Part shown: in pieces, positions 23,603-31,258 of the stretch | Layout: every line of letters begins with the position of its first letter | How positions within the stretch are numbered: position 1 is the stretch's first letter | DNA from: Niabella drilacis | GTDB lineage: Bacteria > Bacteroidota > Bacteroidia > Chitinophagales > Chitinophagaceae | Assembly (NCBI RefSeq): GCF_900101395.1 | Contig: NZ_FMZO01000004.1 | Coordinates: 61,067 to 125,066 of the forward strand | Direction: 5' to 3' | Length of the DNA: 64,000 nt | The notes under the pieces: generated by a model | What the model was told of the DNA's origin: nothing | The model's input: the letters and a program-made list of their open reading frames with translations, nothing else | Databases searched by the model: none | Program-made: the position numbers and the translations under genes

Positions 23603-24781
23603 ATGCTCCGGTTACCGATATATCTTGATCACTGTGCCACAACTGCCTGCGATGAACGGGTGGTAGCCGAAATGCTGCCTTATTTTACCCGGTACTATGG
23701 GAATGCGTCCAGCCGCAACCATGCTTTCGGGTGGAAGGCCCAGGCGGCGGTGGAGGAAGCACAGCAACGGGTAGCGGCCCTGATTGGCGCAGAACCGGGG
23801 GAAATTATTTTTACTTCCGGCGCTACCGAAAGCTGCAACCTGGCATTAAGAGGTATTAGCACACTGTATGCCGGGACAGGAAACCATATCATTACTGCCA
23901 AAACGGAACATAAAGCTGTTTTGGACACCTGTAAAGACCTTGAAAGGAATGGTATGGAAATTACCTGGCTGGATGTGGGGCCCAACGGGCAGGTCGATTT
24001 GCAGGAACTGCGGTCAGCAATTAAACCAGCCACGATCCTTATTGCCATAATGTGGGCCAATAATGAAACCGGGGTGGTAATGCCGGTGCATGAGATCGGA
24101 GATATTGCGCGGGAGCACCAGGTGCTGTTTTTTTCGGATGCCACGCAGGCCGCCGGTAAACTTCCTGTTGATGTAAAAGCCGCTGGCCTGGGTATAATGG
24201 CCTTTAGCAGTCATAAACTGTATGGCCCCAAGGGAACGGGTGCGTTGTACATCAGCCGCAGGCATCCGCGGGTAAAGCTGGCCGCCCAGATCACAGGAGG
24301 CGGGCAGCAAAATAATATCCGGAGCGGTACGCTGAATGTACCGGGTATTGTAGGCTTTGGGAAAGCAGCTGCTATTTGCCGGGAGGTCATGTCTGATGAG
24401 GCCGTGCGGCTTGGAGCCCTCAGAAACAAACTGGAGGAAGGGCTGCTGCAACTTCCGGAAGTGTATATTAATGGCTATGGATCAGAACGGCTACCCCATG
24501 TATGCAACGCATCATTTGGCTACCTGAGCAGTAATGAGATCTTATCCGCGCTCAATAAGGATATTGCCCTTTCTTCAGGATCTGCCTGCACTTCCGGGTC
24601 GCTGGACCCATCGTATGTATTAAAGGCCATGCAGGTACCGGACCTGCTGGCGAGGGCAACCGTCCGTTTTAGCCTGGGGCGGCAGACCACCGGGGAGGAA
24701 ATACCATTGGTCATCCGGCAGGTAACACATACCATTGAAGCCCTTAGAAACAGCAGTCCTGCCTGGCTACTTCGTGACTGA
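23603..24781 (+). CDS. IscS/NifS-type cysteine desulfurase
   Basis: PLP enzyme providing sulfur from cysteine for Fe-S clusters or tRNA thiolation. The 392 residues begin with IYLDHCATT, with GATESCNLAL and WANNETGV in the core. K205 in SSHKLYGPKG binds PLP, and C329 in SSGSACTSG is the active cysteine on the flexible loop of group I enzymes. This is a different class from the encapsulated SufS-type enzyme at 11069. No iscU or iscA gene is beside it. The start codon lies 6 bp after a terminator T-run, which is an unusually tight arrangement. Confidence 0.93.
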   Translation: MLRLPIYLDHCATTACDERVVAEMLPYFTRYYGNASSRNHAFGWKAQAAVEEAQQRVAALIGAEPGEIIFTSGATESCNLALRGISTLYAGTGNHIITAKTEHKAVLDTCKDLERNGMEITWLDVGPNGQVDLQELRSAIKPATILIAIMWANNETGVVMPVHEIGDIAREHQVLFFSDATQAAGKLPVDVKAAGLGIMAFSSHKLYGPKGTGALYISRRHPRVKLAAQITGGGQQNNIRSGTLNVPGIVGFGKAAAICREVMSDEAVRLGALRNKLEEGLLQLPEVYINGYGSERLPHVCNASFGYLSSNEILSALNKDIALSSGSACTSGSLDPSYVLKAMQVPDLLARATVRFSLGRQTTGEEIPLVIRQVTHTIEALRNSSPAWLLRD

Positions 24782-24798
24782 TTTTTTAGTAACTTTAA

Positions 24799-24959
24799 GA
24801 GCCTGTTTAAAATTCATTCAATGGCTTTATTATGGCTGTTTTGGGCTGCAACTGCGTTAAATTTTTCGCCATAGTGGCCTACTATGCCTGCAAAATTTTC
24901 CTTGTTTCGCTCCAAAATAGCTTCATAATAAATTCCATCAATAAAATTTAAACAGGCTC
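24799..24959. mobile_element. 161-bp palindromic MITE, copy 1
   Basis: The ends are perfect 13-bp inverted repeats (GAGCCTGTTTAAA and TTTAAACAGGCTC). The two halves are also similar along their length, so the element is an imperfect snap-back palindrome with CATAGT...ACTATG at its centre. It is flanked by TAA on both sides (24796-24798 and 24960-24962), consistent with a 3-bp target duplication. It has no coding capacity. An identical copy is at 52164-52324. The TNA-type target and ends suggest mobilisation by an IS5-family (IS1031-like) transposase located elsewhere; this is inference. Its right end is 28 bp before the protease gene. Confidence 0.85.
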
Positions 24960-24987
24960 TAATAAGGTACTTTTTTAATGATCATGC

Positions 24988-26187
24988 ATGATTCGATTGC
25001 GTTTCATTTGTGCGGCTCTTTGTCTGTGCTGCTTTTTTTATACAAAGGCACAGGAGGAGTTTATTGATCCGCCCAGCAAACACCTGGTTACCATCCCTTT
25101 TGTACAATTCACCGGCGGGGTGATCGTGTTCAAGGCCCTGCTGGACGATTTTAAGGATTCGCTCAATTTTATCCTGGATACGGGAAGTGGAGGCATTTCG
25201 CTGGATTCCACAACCGTTGAAGGCCTGAAGTTAAAACCCGGTGCACCGGAGCGGATCATCAGGGGGATCGGGGGCGTACGGAAAGTAGGCTTTTTAAAGA
25301 ACCAGCGGCTGCGGTTAGGGAATTATGAAATTGACAGCCTGGATTTTCATATCATCGATTATGAGGTGCTGACATCCCTCTATGGTCAGAAAATTGACGG
25401 GATCATGGGCTATTCCGTTTTGAGCCGCTATATTCTGAAGATCAACTATGAAAGGCAGGAGATCGGCTTTTATACAAAGGGAACGATGAAATATCCGAAA
25501 GGCGGTTATATGATCCGTCCCTATATCCGGATGCTGCCTTATTCAAGATCGACGATCGCCGACAGCAGGAAAAGGGTCTTTAATTATTTATTTGACATGG
25601 GGGCCGGTCTTACCGTATTGTTCTCGGATGATTTTATGAATGACAGTTCCTTCCTGAAGTCCAGGAGAAAACAATACCTGAAACAGGGAGAAGGCCTGGG
25701 GGGAAAAGTGGATATGTACCTCACCGTGATGAAATCATTACGTATCGGCCCGTACAAATTCCGGAACGTACCGGTGAATATTTTTAATGATGATTATAAT
25801 GTAACTTCCTATCCTTCGCTGGGCGGACTGATCGGCAATGAAATTTTCAGGAGGTTTAATGTGATCCTGAACTATGAAAAGCAGCAGATCCATATTACAC
25901 CCAACCAGTTTTTTAATGCACCGTTTGATTATGCCTATTCCGGTATTGAACTCTACCTGGTAGATGGTGCCGCCATTACGGGAAAGATCCCATCGGGGTC
26001 GCCGGCGGACAAGGCGGGGCTGAAAGAAGGCGATGAGATCATCGCGATCAATAATAAATTCGGAATGCGGCTGGATGACCTGAAGCAGGCGCTGCAATCA
26101 ACTTACGGAAAGGTAAAGATCATATACCGCCGCAACGGGGTGCTGCAATCCACAGAAATGCATGTTATCAATATTTTAAGGAAATAG
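24988..26187 (+). CDS. Secreted retropepsin-like aspartyl protease with PDZ domain
   Basis: Predicted periplasmic protease. After a signal peptide (cleavage near TKAQ) come two retropepsin-like halves: FILDTGSGGISLD with a catalytic DTG, and FDMGAGLTVLF, where the second motif is DMG rather than DTG. A PDZ domain closes the protein (IPSGSPADKAGLKEGDEIIAINN). Such proteins with 399 residues are common in Bacteroidota, with unknown substrates. The DMG in the second half may weaken or alter catalysis. The MITE ends just upstream, so the promoter may lie in or before the element. Confidence 0.88.
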   Translation: MIRLRFICAALCLCCFFYTKAQEEFIDPPSKHLVTIPFVQFTGGVIVFKALLDDFKDSLNFILDTGSGGISLDSTTVEGLKLKPGAPERIIRGIGGVRKVGFLKNQRLRLGNYEIDSLDFHIIDYEVLTSLYGQKIDGIMGYSVLSRYILKINYERQEIGFYTKGTMKYPKGGYMIRPYIRMLPYSRSTIADSRKRVFNYLFDMGAGLTVLFSDDFMNDSSFLKSRRKQYLKQGEGLGGKVDMYLTVMKSLRIGPYKFRNVPVNIFNDDYNVTSYPSLGGLIGNEIFRRFNVILNYEKQQIHITPNQFFNAPFDYAYSGIELYLVDGAAITGKIPSGSPADKAGLKEGDEIIAINNKFGMRLDDLKQALQSTYGKVKIIYRRNGVLQSTEMHVINILRK

Positions 26188-26192
26188 GCGGG

Positions 26193-26660
26193 CTACAGGT
26201 CTATCTTTATGAGGTACCCGTCAGCGATTTTTTGAAGGGACGCCGTATGGTCTTTTACTTTAAGATTACTGATCTCATATTGCCCGGAGTTGTTGAGTTT
26301 TGAAGTGTAGGATACATCCATTAAAATATTGGTCTTGATCTTCAGGAAGAAACGGGACCGGTCCGGCATTGGGAAAACGATAACGCCTTTCAGATCATCC
26401 GGGAATGTTACCGAGATATTGGAGCTTCCGATCAGCTGGTTCAGGGCATTCCGGATCTCAATGTCCGAGCCGGAAATTCTTTGGGCAACAATGTAGCTGT
26501 CGCCCGTATTTTTGTCGGAAAGGGTAATATGAAAACGAACGGAACTACAATTGGCACAGTATGAGTCACCGGCAAACGCATTGGACGGCCCTGCATCGCC
26601 TGCCTTTTTACATTGCGTCAGCAATAAAACCACCAAAACCAGAGAAAAAAGGGATCGCAT
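26193..26660 (-). CDS. Lipoprotein of unknown function
   Basis: A 155-residue lipoprotein starting MRSLFSLVLVVLLLTQC (lipobox LTQC). The frame continues 219 bp further upstream without a stop, but that part has no signal and covers the ruvB promoter region. The mature part begins with a cysteine-containing segment (GDSYCANCSSVRF), followed by beta-rich sequence. I do not recognise the family. Its 3' end is 5 bp from the convergent protease gene. Confidence 0.75.
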   Translation of the reverse strand: MRSLFSLVLVVLLLTQCKKAGDAGPSNAFAGDSYCANCSSVRFHITLSDKNTGDSYIVAQRISGSDIEIRNALNQLIGSSNISVTFPDDLKGVIVFPMPDRSRFFLKIKTNILMDVSYTSKLNNSGQYEISNLKVKDHTASLQKIADGYLIKIDL

Positions 26661-26863
26661 ACTGCTTTTTTTACTATAGACGGGCAAAATACAAAAAATG
26701 AAACAGAACATTCCCTGATTTTCGGCAAAACAGTGTGAGCAACGGCGTAAATGATTCAGAGATTGTTTGTTATATCTTCGATCTCCAATCGCTTGTAAAC
26801 GGGCTTCAGCAAAAAACAGTTGTTTGCAGGCGTAGGAAGCGGGGCTTCCATGCCTATTTATAA

Positions 26864-26871
26864 TATCTTTG
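26864..26871 (+). promoter_or_regulatory. -7 promoter box of ruvB
   Basis: TATCTTTG exactly matches TAnnTTTG and ends only 7 bp before the ruvB ATG at 26879, which predicts a leader of a few bases or none. Confidence 0.6.
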
Positions 26872-26878
26872 AAAAACA

Positions 26879-27916
26879 ATGAGCAACCCCAATTTAAACA
26901 GAGAAAAGCAGGGCATGAGCACTTCGGAAAGTGATTTTGAGAACACGATCCGGCCGGGCCAGATCCGGGAATTTGCCGGCCAGCCGCAACTGATCGAAAA
27001 CCTGGTTATTTTTATAAGAGCCGCCAAGATGAGGGGAGAGGCGCTGGATCATATCCTTTTTCACGGTCCTCCCGGTTTGGGAAAAACCACCTTATCCAGG
27101 ATCGTTGCCAACGAGTTGGGGGTTAATATAAAGGAGACCAGCGGGCCGGTGATCGAAAAGCCGGGTGACCTGGCCGGGTTACTGACCTCATTGGAGCCCA
27201 ATGATGTATTATTTATTGATGAGATCCACCGGTTGAGCACGGTGGTAGAAGAATATTTATATGCAGCCATGGAAGATTACCGGCTGGATATCCTGCTGGA
27301 CAGCGGGCCCAATGCCCGGAGCATCCAGCTTTCCCTGAACCCCTTTACCCTGGTGGGGGCTACCACCAGGAGCGGATTGCTCACCGCCCCGCTGCTGTCG
27401 CGCTTTGCCATCAAATCACGCCTGGAGTACTACGATGCTGCTACGTTGCAAAAGATCATCCTGCGCTCGGCCGAGATCCTGGCTGTAAAGATATCCCATG
27501 AGGCTGCAGCCGAAATCGCCGGCAGAAGCCGGGCCACACCCAGGATCGCCAATGGACTGTTAAGAAGAGTGAGGGACTTTGCGCAGGTGCTGAACGATGG
27601 GGTGATAGACACGGGCATCACAAAACATGCGCTAAAGGCCCTGAATGTGGATGAGTATGGACTGGATGAGATGGATAACCGCATCTTACTGGCCATCATT
27701 GAAAAATTTAAAGGGGGGCCGGTGGGCATCACCACTATTGCCACTGCTGTGGGGGAAGAAGCCGGTACCATCGAAGAAGTATACGAGCCATTCCTGATAC
27801 AGGAGGGTTTTTTACAACGGACGCCCAGGGGGCGGGAGGTAACGCATAAGGCCTATGAGCACCTGGGTAAAAAACCGGGGAACCGCGGCGCGGTAAACCT
27901 GGAACTGGGGCTTTAG
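26879..27916 (+). CDS. ruvB: Holliday junction branch migration helicase RuvB
   Basis: ATPase motor that moves Holliday junctions with RuvA during recombination repair. The 345 residues have a Walker A ([10 protein letters not shown] at 62-71), Walker [10 protein letters not shown], sensor GATTRSG, and the C-terminal winged-helix domain with [10 protein letters not shown] and FLQRTPRGR. All are characteristic. It is alone, without ruvA or ruvC beside it, as in many Bacteroidota. A second in-frame ATG at codon 13 is possible, but the promoter spacing favours the first. Confidence 0.98.
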   Translation: MSNPNLNREKQGMSTSESDFENTIRPGQIREFAGQPQLIENLVIFIRAAKMRGEALDHILFHGPPGLGKTTLSRIVANELGVNIKETSGPVIEKPGDLAGLLTSLEPNDVLFIDEIHRLSTVVEEYLYAAMEDYRLDILLDSGPNARSIQLSLNPFTLVGATTRSGLLTAPLLSRFAIKSRLEYYDAATLQKIILRSAEILAVKISHEAAAEIAGRSRATPRIANGLLRRVRDFAQVLNDGVIDTGITKHALKALNVDEYGLDEMDNRILLAIIEKFKGGPVGITTIATAVGEEAGTIEEVYEPFLIQEGFLQRTPRGREVTHKAYEHLGKKPGNRGAVNLELGL

Positions 27917-28237
27917 CAGGGGGCATTTTTACGACGGTTAAAACAGCCTGTTTATTCTTATTGGATATGTTGCTGACCAGGTCCGATATGGACTTTCTAC
28001 ACGTTCCGTTTCTGTGGGAGGTGGTGTGGATTCGCATTTTATTGGACCATATTTTATATATGATACAGCAGGTATCTTTTATGTTTGCTACCGGAGCGCC
28101 GAGATACTAAAGGCCTCCTGGTTGCCGCTGTTGTCCGAAAGCTGCGTTGCGGTTGGCAGCGGTCAAGATCTTTCTCTTAAAATAAGAGACCCGCGCTTTT
28201 TTTGAAAGGCGGGTCTTCTACTTTATCTGGTAAAGAC
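27917..28237. other. Intergenic region between ruvB and the response regulator
   Basis: About 320 bp with no credible gene. It contains the terminator listed at 28187-28216 and, overlapping it, a second perfect hairpin TCTCTTA-AAA-TAAGAGA (28173-28189). The two are mutually exclusive. The rest shows no recognisable element. Confidence 0.6.
28187..28216. terminator. Bidirectional hairpin after ruvB and the response regulator
   Basis: AGACCCGC (28187-28194) pairs with GCGGGTCT (28209-28216). It lies between convergent genes and is 21 bp beyond the response regulator stop. Tracts after the stem are not perfect T-runs in either direction, so efficiency is uncertain. Confidence 0.6.
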
Positions 28238-28936
28238 TTAATCCTGCACCACCAACCGGAATCCGTTTCCGTGGATGTTTACGATCTCGATCTTTTCATC
28301 GTCTTTCAGGTATTTGCGTAGCTTGGCAATATACACATCCATACTTCTTCCGTTAAAATAGGTATCGCTGCCCCAGATCTTTTTAAGCGCCTGCTCGCGG
28401 GGCAGCAGGTCGTTCAGATGCTCCGCCAGCATTTTCAGCAGCTCATTTTCTTTGGGAGAAAGGGTTTGCGTATTGTCATTATGGATCAGCTGCCGCAGTT
28501 TGGGATTAAAATGATAACTCGCCAGCTGGTACTCTTTATTCTCTGTTTCCTTGTTCAGCTCTTCATTTCTTTTAAGAATGGCTTTGATCTTCAGAAGCAG
28601 CACCTCGCTGTCAAAAGGCTTGGTGATATAATCATCAGCGCCCAGCTTATATCCCTGGATGATATCTTCCTTCATTGTTTTGGCACTCAGGAAAAACAGG
28701 GGAATATCCGGATCCACATTGCGTACCTCTTCTGCCAGGGTAAACCCGTCCATGTGGGGCATCATCACATCCAGCAGGCAAAGATCAAACTTTTCGCGCT
28801 GAAAAGCAGCCAGACCCAGACGGCCATCCCGCTCCAGGGTAACATCATAGTCATTCAGCTCCAGGTAATTCTTCAATACATTCCCAAGATTGGGATCATC
28901 TTCACACAATAATATCCTCGGTTTTTTTGTTTCCAT
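28238..28936 (-). CDS. OmpR-family response regulator (orphan)
   Basis: Two-component transcription regulator. The receiver domain (1-120) has the acidic pocket in LLCEDDP, phosphoacceptor D56 in LCLLDVMMP, and K106 in DDYITKPF. The C-terminal winged-helix DNA-binding domain has LSPKENELLKMLAEHLNDLLPREQAL and the recognition-helix region SMDVYIAKLRKYL. The length of 232 fits RprY-like regulators of Bacteroidota. No histidine kinase is adjacent, so its partner is elsewhere. It appears to be a single-gene unit. Confidence 0.93.
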   Translation of the reverse strand: METKKPRILLCEDDPNLGNVLKNYLELNDYDVTLERDGRLGLAAFQREKFDLCLLDVMMPHMDGFTLAEEVRNVDPDIPLFFLSAKTMKEDIIQGYKLGADDYITKPFDSEVLLLKIKAILKRNEELNKETENKEYQLASYHFNPKLRQLIHNDNTQTLSPKENELLKMLAEHLNDLLPREQALKKIWGSDTYFNGRSMDVYIAKLRKYLKDDEKIEIVNIHGNGFRLVVQD

Positions 28937-29024
28937 GTTGTTGCGTTTGAGTTATTAGATGGCAAATAAAGTTAATGCTTTTTAATAGACTAACAAATGG
29001 AGACGAATTTTTTGTTAAAAAGCG

Positions 29025-29062
29025 GGCGGTATCCTGTATTGGTTACAATAAGGAGTACCGCC
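29025..29062 (-). terminator. Intrinsic terminator after the radical SAM gene
   Basis: GGCGGTATCCT (29025-29035) pairs with AGGAGTACCGCC (29051-29062) with one bulge. On the minus strand the stem is followed by CGCTTTTT. It lies about 125 bp beyond the radical SAM stop. Confidence 0.65.
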
Positions 29063-29186
29063 TTTGGTTGCAGGCCGGGCCTGCGCTGCTTTATAAATGA
29101 GAAACCGGAAAAAGGGCGTTAATCCGCCATAGGATAGCCGGGCGCATTGTAAACGGGCCCTTTGCAAGGAAATACAGCCCGCCCGT

Positions 29187-30233
29187 TCAGGCAGATACCT
29201 GCAGCGGGTTCCGGCTGTTGTAAACCCATACTTCATTCCAGTTAATAATGTCCTGGTCCTTGTTTTCGAAGACATGGGCGAGCGTTTGCTCCATCATCGC
29301 TTCAATTTTTGCAGCGTTATGCGCCAGGTAGCGGTCGAATAGTGTATCATCAAAATCATGGAGCGTTCCGATCGACAGCTGGGGGTCAAAACCATAGGCG
29401 AACGGTGTAATTGCGCCCGTTTCGTCAATAACAATATTATCGATCACCTGGGCCAGCCGGTCTTTATTGCTGCAGCTTCTTGCAAAGCCATTTACAACCT
29501 GGGGAAAGGATTGAAGATAGTCCCGGTGCAGCAGGTCGGCCTGGATCACCATCCGGCCCTGGTATTTGCTGCTGAGATAGTTGGCCAGTATATAAGTGCG
29601 GTGCAGGTGCAGGTCATCATTGGCCCATTGGGCAAGCTCCTGCCGGGCTCTTCCAAACAGCTCCAGCGGATGCAGCTGCAATAATTTGGCCCCGGCATCG
29701 GCGGCAAATGCTCCCAGCCAGATCAGCTCCTTCCAGCTTTCGGGTGTTACGGTATGGATCAGCCCGAAGGGTTTGTTCAGTTCCTTTAAAATCTGCAGGC
29801 CCTGCTGCATTTTTTCAAAGGCACCCTGCTGGCCGCGGATATAGTCGTGGAGCTGAGGAGGCCCGTCAACGCTCACCGCAACCAGGTCAAGGTACTGCAG
29901 CAGCGACCGGTTCCTGGCACCGCCCAGCAACATCCCGTTTGTAGCCATTGTATTGTTGTATCCCAGCTCTTTTGTGAACCGCAGCAGCGCCTCAAGATCT
30001 TTGTATAGTAACGGCTCGCCCCCGGACAGGGAAATATTGTTAAATCCCTGGTCATAGGCATATTTTAGAAAAGTTTTGAGCGCTGTGAGGTCAAGGCTTT
30101 CCTTTAACAACGGGGAGGAGCTGGAATAGCAGTGTTTGCAGCAGAGGTTGCACCGGCGGGTGGGGTGCAGCTGGATGGTACGGAAGGGAGCTGCACATGC
30201 AGAACTCCCTTTTGTAAAATGCTCATTCATCAT
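29187..30233 (-). CDS. Radical SAM protein with degenerate C-terminal region
   Basis: Uses a 4Fe-4S cluster and S-adenosylmethionine to start radical chemistry. The cluster cysteines are C28, C32 and C35 (RRCNLCCKHCYS, pattern CxxxCxxC). SLSGGEPLLY is the SAM-binding GGE motif, followed by ATNGMLL and VSVDGP, an order seen in MoaA/PqqE-like peptide-modifying enzymes. The C-terminal part resembles a SPASM region (NIVIDETGAITPFAYG...LSIGTL) but lacks its cysteines. The gene overlaps the small gene upstream by 4 bp (translational coupling), so the two products probably work together. The substrate is unknown. Confidence 0.88.
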   Translation of the reverse strand: MMNEHFTKGSSACAAPFRTIQLHPTRRCNLCCKHCYSSSSPLLKESLDLTALKTFLKYAYDQGFNNISLSGGEPLLYKDLEALLRFTKELGYNNTMATNGMLLGGARNRSLLQYLDLVAVSVDGPPQLHDYIRGQQGAFEKMQQGLQILKELNKPFGLIHTVTPESWKELIWLGAFAADAGAKLLQLHPLELFGRARQELAQWANDDLHLHRTYILANYLSSKYQGRMVIQADLLHRDYLQSFPQVVNGFARSCSNKDRLAQVIDNIVIDETGAITPFAYGFDPQLSIGTLHDFDDTLFDRYLAHNAAKIEAMMEQTLAHVFENKDQDIINWNEVWVYNSRNPLQVSA

Positions 30234-30541
30234 CTTTCGATTTCAGCATTGAATTTAAATCCCTGGTGGGCAATGACGCCATAGGGAAACACTTCAAACC
30301 GGGAGAAGATACCGCCTACGTTATTGAACTTGCTCCAGAATTCAGGATCAACAATACCGTTGATGATATAGCGGTCCAACCGGGGCACGCCTTTTACATA
30401 GACCTGGTCAATTAACAGCCCGCTTTTTTTAAGGTTTACGATCTCCCTTGAAATGTTTCGGATAACGATCTTATCCATGTCTTTGGCTTCAAGTTTTTTC
30501 AATAAACCGGCTTCAAATTCTTTAATGTTGTCCATGATCAT
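30230..30541 (-). CDS. Small protein of unknown function coupled to the radical SAM gene
   Basis: A 103-residue soluble protein, without signal peptide or membrane segment. The first half is charged and helical (IKEFEAGLLKKLEAKDMDKIVIRNISREIVNLKKSGL); the second half is beta-rich and aromatic (GVPRLDRYIINGIVDPEFWSKF, FSRFEVFPYGVIAHQGFKF). Its last 4 bp overlap the radical SAM start. It has no cysteine, so it is not a cysteine-linked RiPP precursor of the usual kind, but it could be a substrate, a peptide-binding partner or a chaperone for the enzyme. Translation may begin at the ATG two codons later. I do not recognise the family. Confidence 0.75.
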   Translation of the reverse strand: MIMDNIKEFEAGLLKKLEAKDMDKIVIRNISREIVNLKKSGLLIDQVYVKGVPRLDRYIINGIVDPEFWSKFNNVGGIFSRFEVFPYGVIAHQGFKFNAEIER

Positions 30542-30647
30542 TTTTTTGTGTATTACGCTTACTCTTGTCGTTTTTCAGCATGCACGTCTTACTCTGTTGG
30601 GGATTTTCAGACTACTCCGCTCTATATTTAAGGAAGGCTTTGAATGC

Positions 30648-31046
30648 TTATTTTTTGAAAATGCGAAAGGTTCCATTGCCGCTTACGCTGGCTCCGCTTC
30701 CCCAGGTGCCATCCATGGTGGCAAAACCTGCATCCACTACTGCCTGCGTTGAATAAGAGGTGGCGGGCGGGTAGGTATAAGTGGTTTTAACCGTGTTGCC
30801 GCTTACAATATATGTGCCCTCTGCTTTACCTGCGGAGGCGGTATCGGCATTATCGGCATAAACCCTTACGGTTCCGTTGGAACGGAAGAGGAAGAAATAA
30901 GGCTGCCCGGGCACCGCATTTCCGTTGCCATATTTACCTTCCCAATAACCCACAACGCTTGGAGCCGGGGGCAGGTCTTCCTTTTTTTTCTTGCACCCGG
31001 CAAGGATGAATACAGCTATTGCAGCAACCCATAATTTTGATTTCAT
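30648..31046 (-). CDS. Small lipoprotein of unknown function
   Basis: A 132-residue lipoprotein: MKSKLWVAAIAVFILAGC with lipobox LAGC, then a lysine-rich linker (KKKKEDLPPAPS) and a compact beta-rich domain (VVGYWEGKYG, FLFRSNGTVRVYA, GTYIVSGNTVKTTYTY). The layout resembles small lipocalin-like proteins of Bacteroidota. It lies 106 bp upstream of the small gene and radical SAM pair on the same strand and may belong to that unit, although a separate promoter is possible. Confidence 0.78.
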   Translation of the reverse strand: MKSKLWVAAIAVFILAGCKKKKEDLPPAPSVVGYWEGKYGNGNAVPGQPYFFLFRSNGTVRVYADNADTASAGKAEGTYIVSGNTVKTTYTYPPATSYSTQAVVDAGFATMDGTWGSGASVSGNGTFRIFKK

Positions 31047-31258
31047 AATATTGTATTTTTTGTTTTAGATTCAATGACCCAAAATTATCCCGGCGGCAGG
31101 GGCGATACCAGCGCAGATTTGCGGTTTTTTTATCGTATTTATACGTATTTTGGAGCGGGTAAATACCGTATAAAAACTACGGTTTCTATTCCGGTTATTC
31201 CGTTTTTATTCTTTTTTTCAAAAAACTTAAGGAATATTGCAATACCAAATTTTAAATC

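Noticed and set aside
29015..29275. An 86-residue frame on the minus strand as a RiPP precursor for the radical SAM enzyme
   Set aside because: It overlaps the radical SAM 3' end in another frame and has no leader-core structure.
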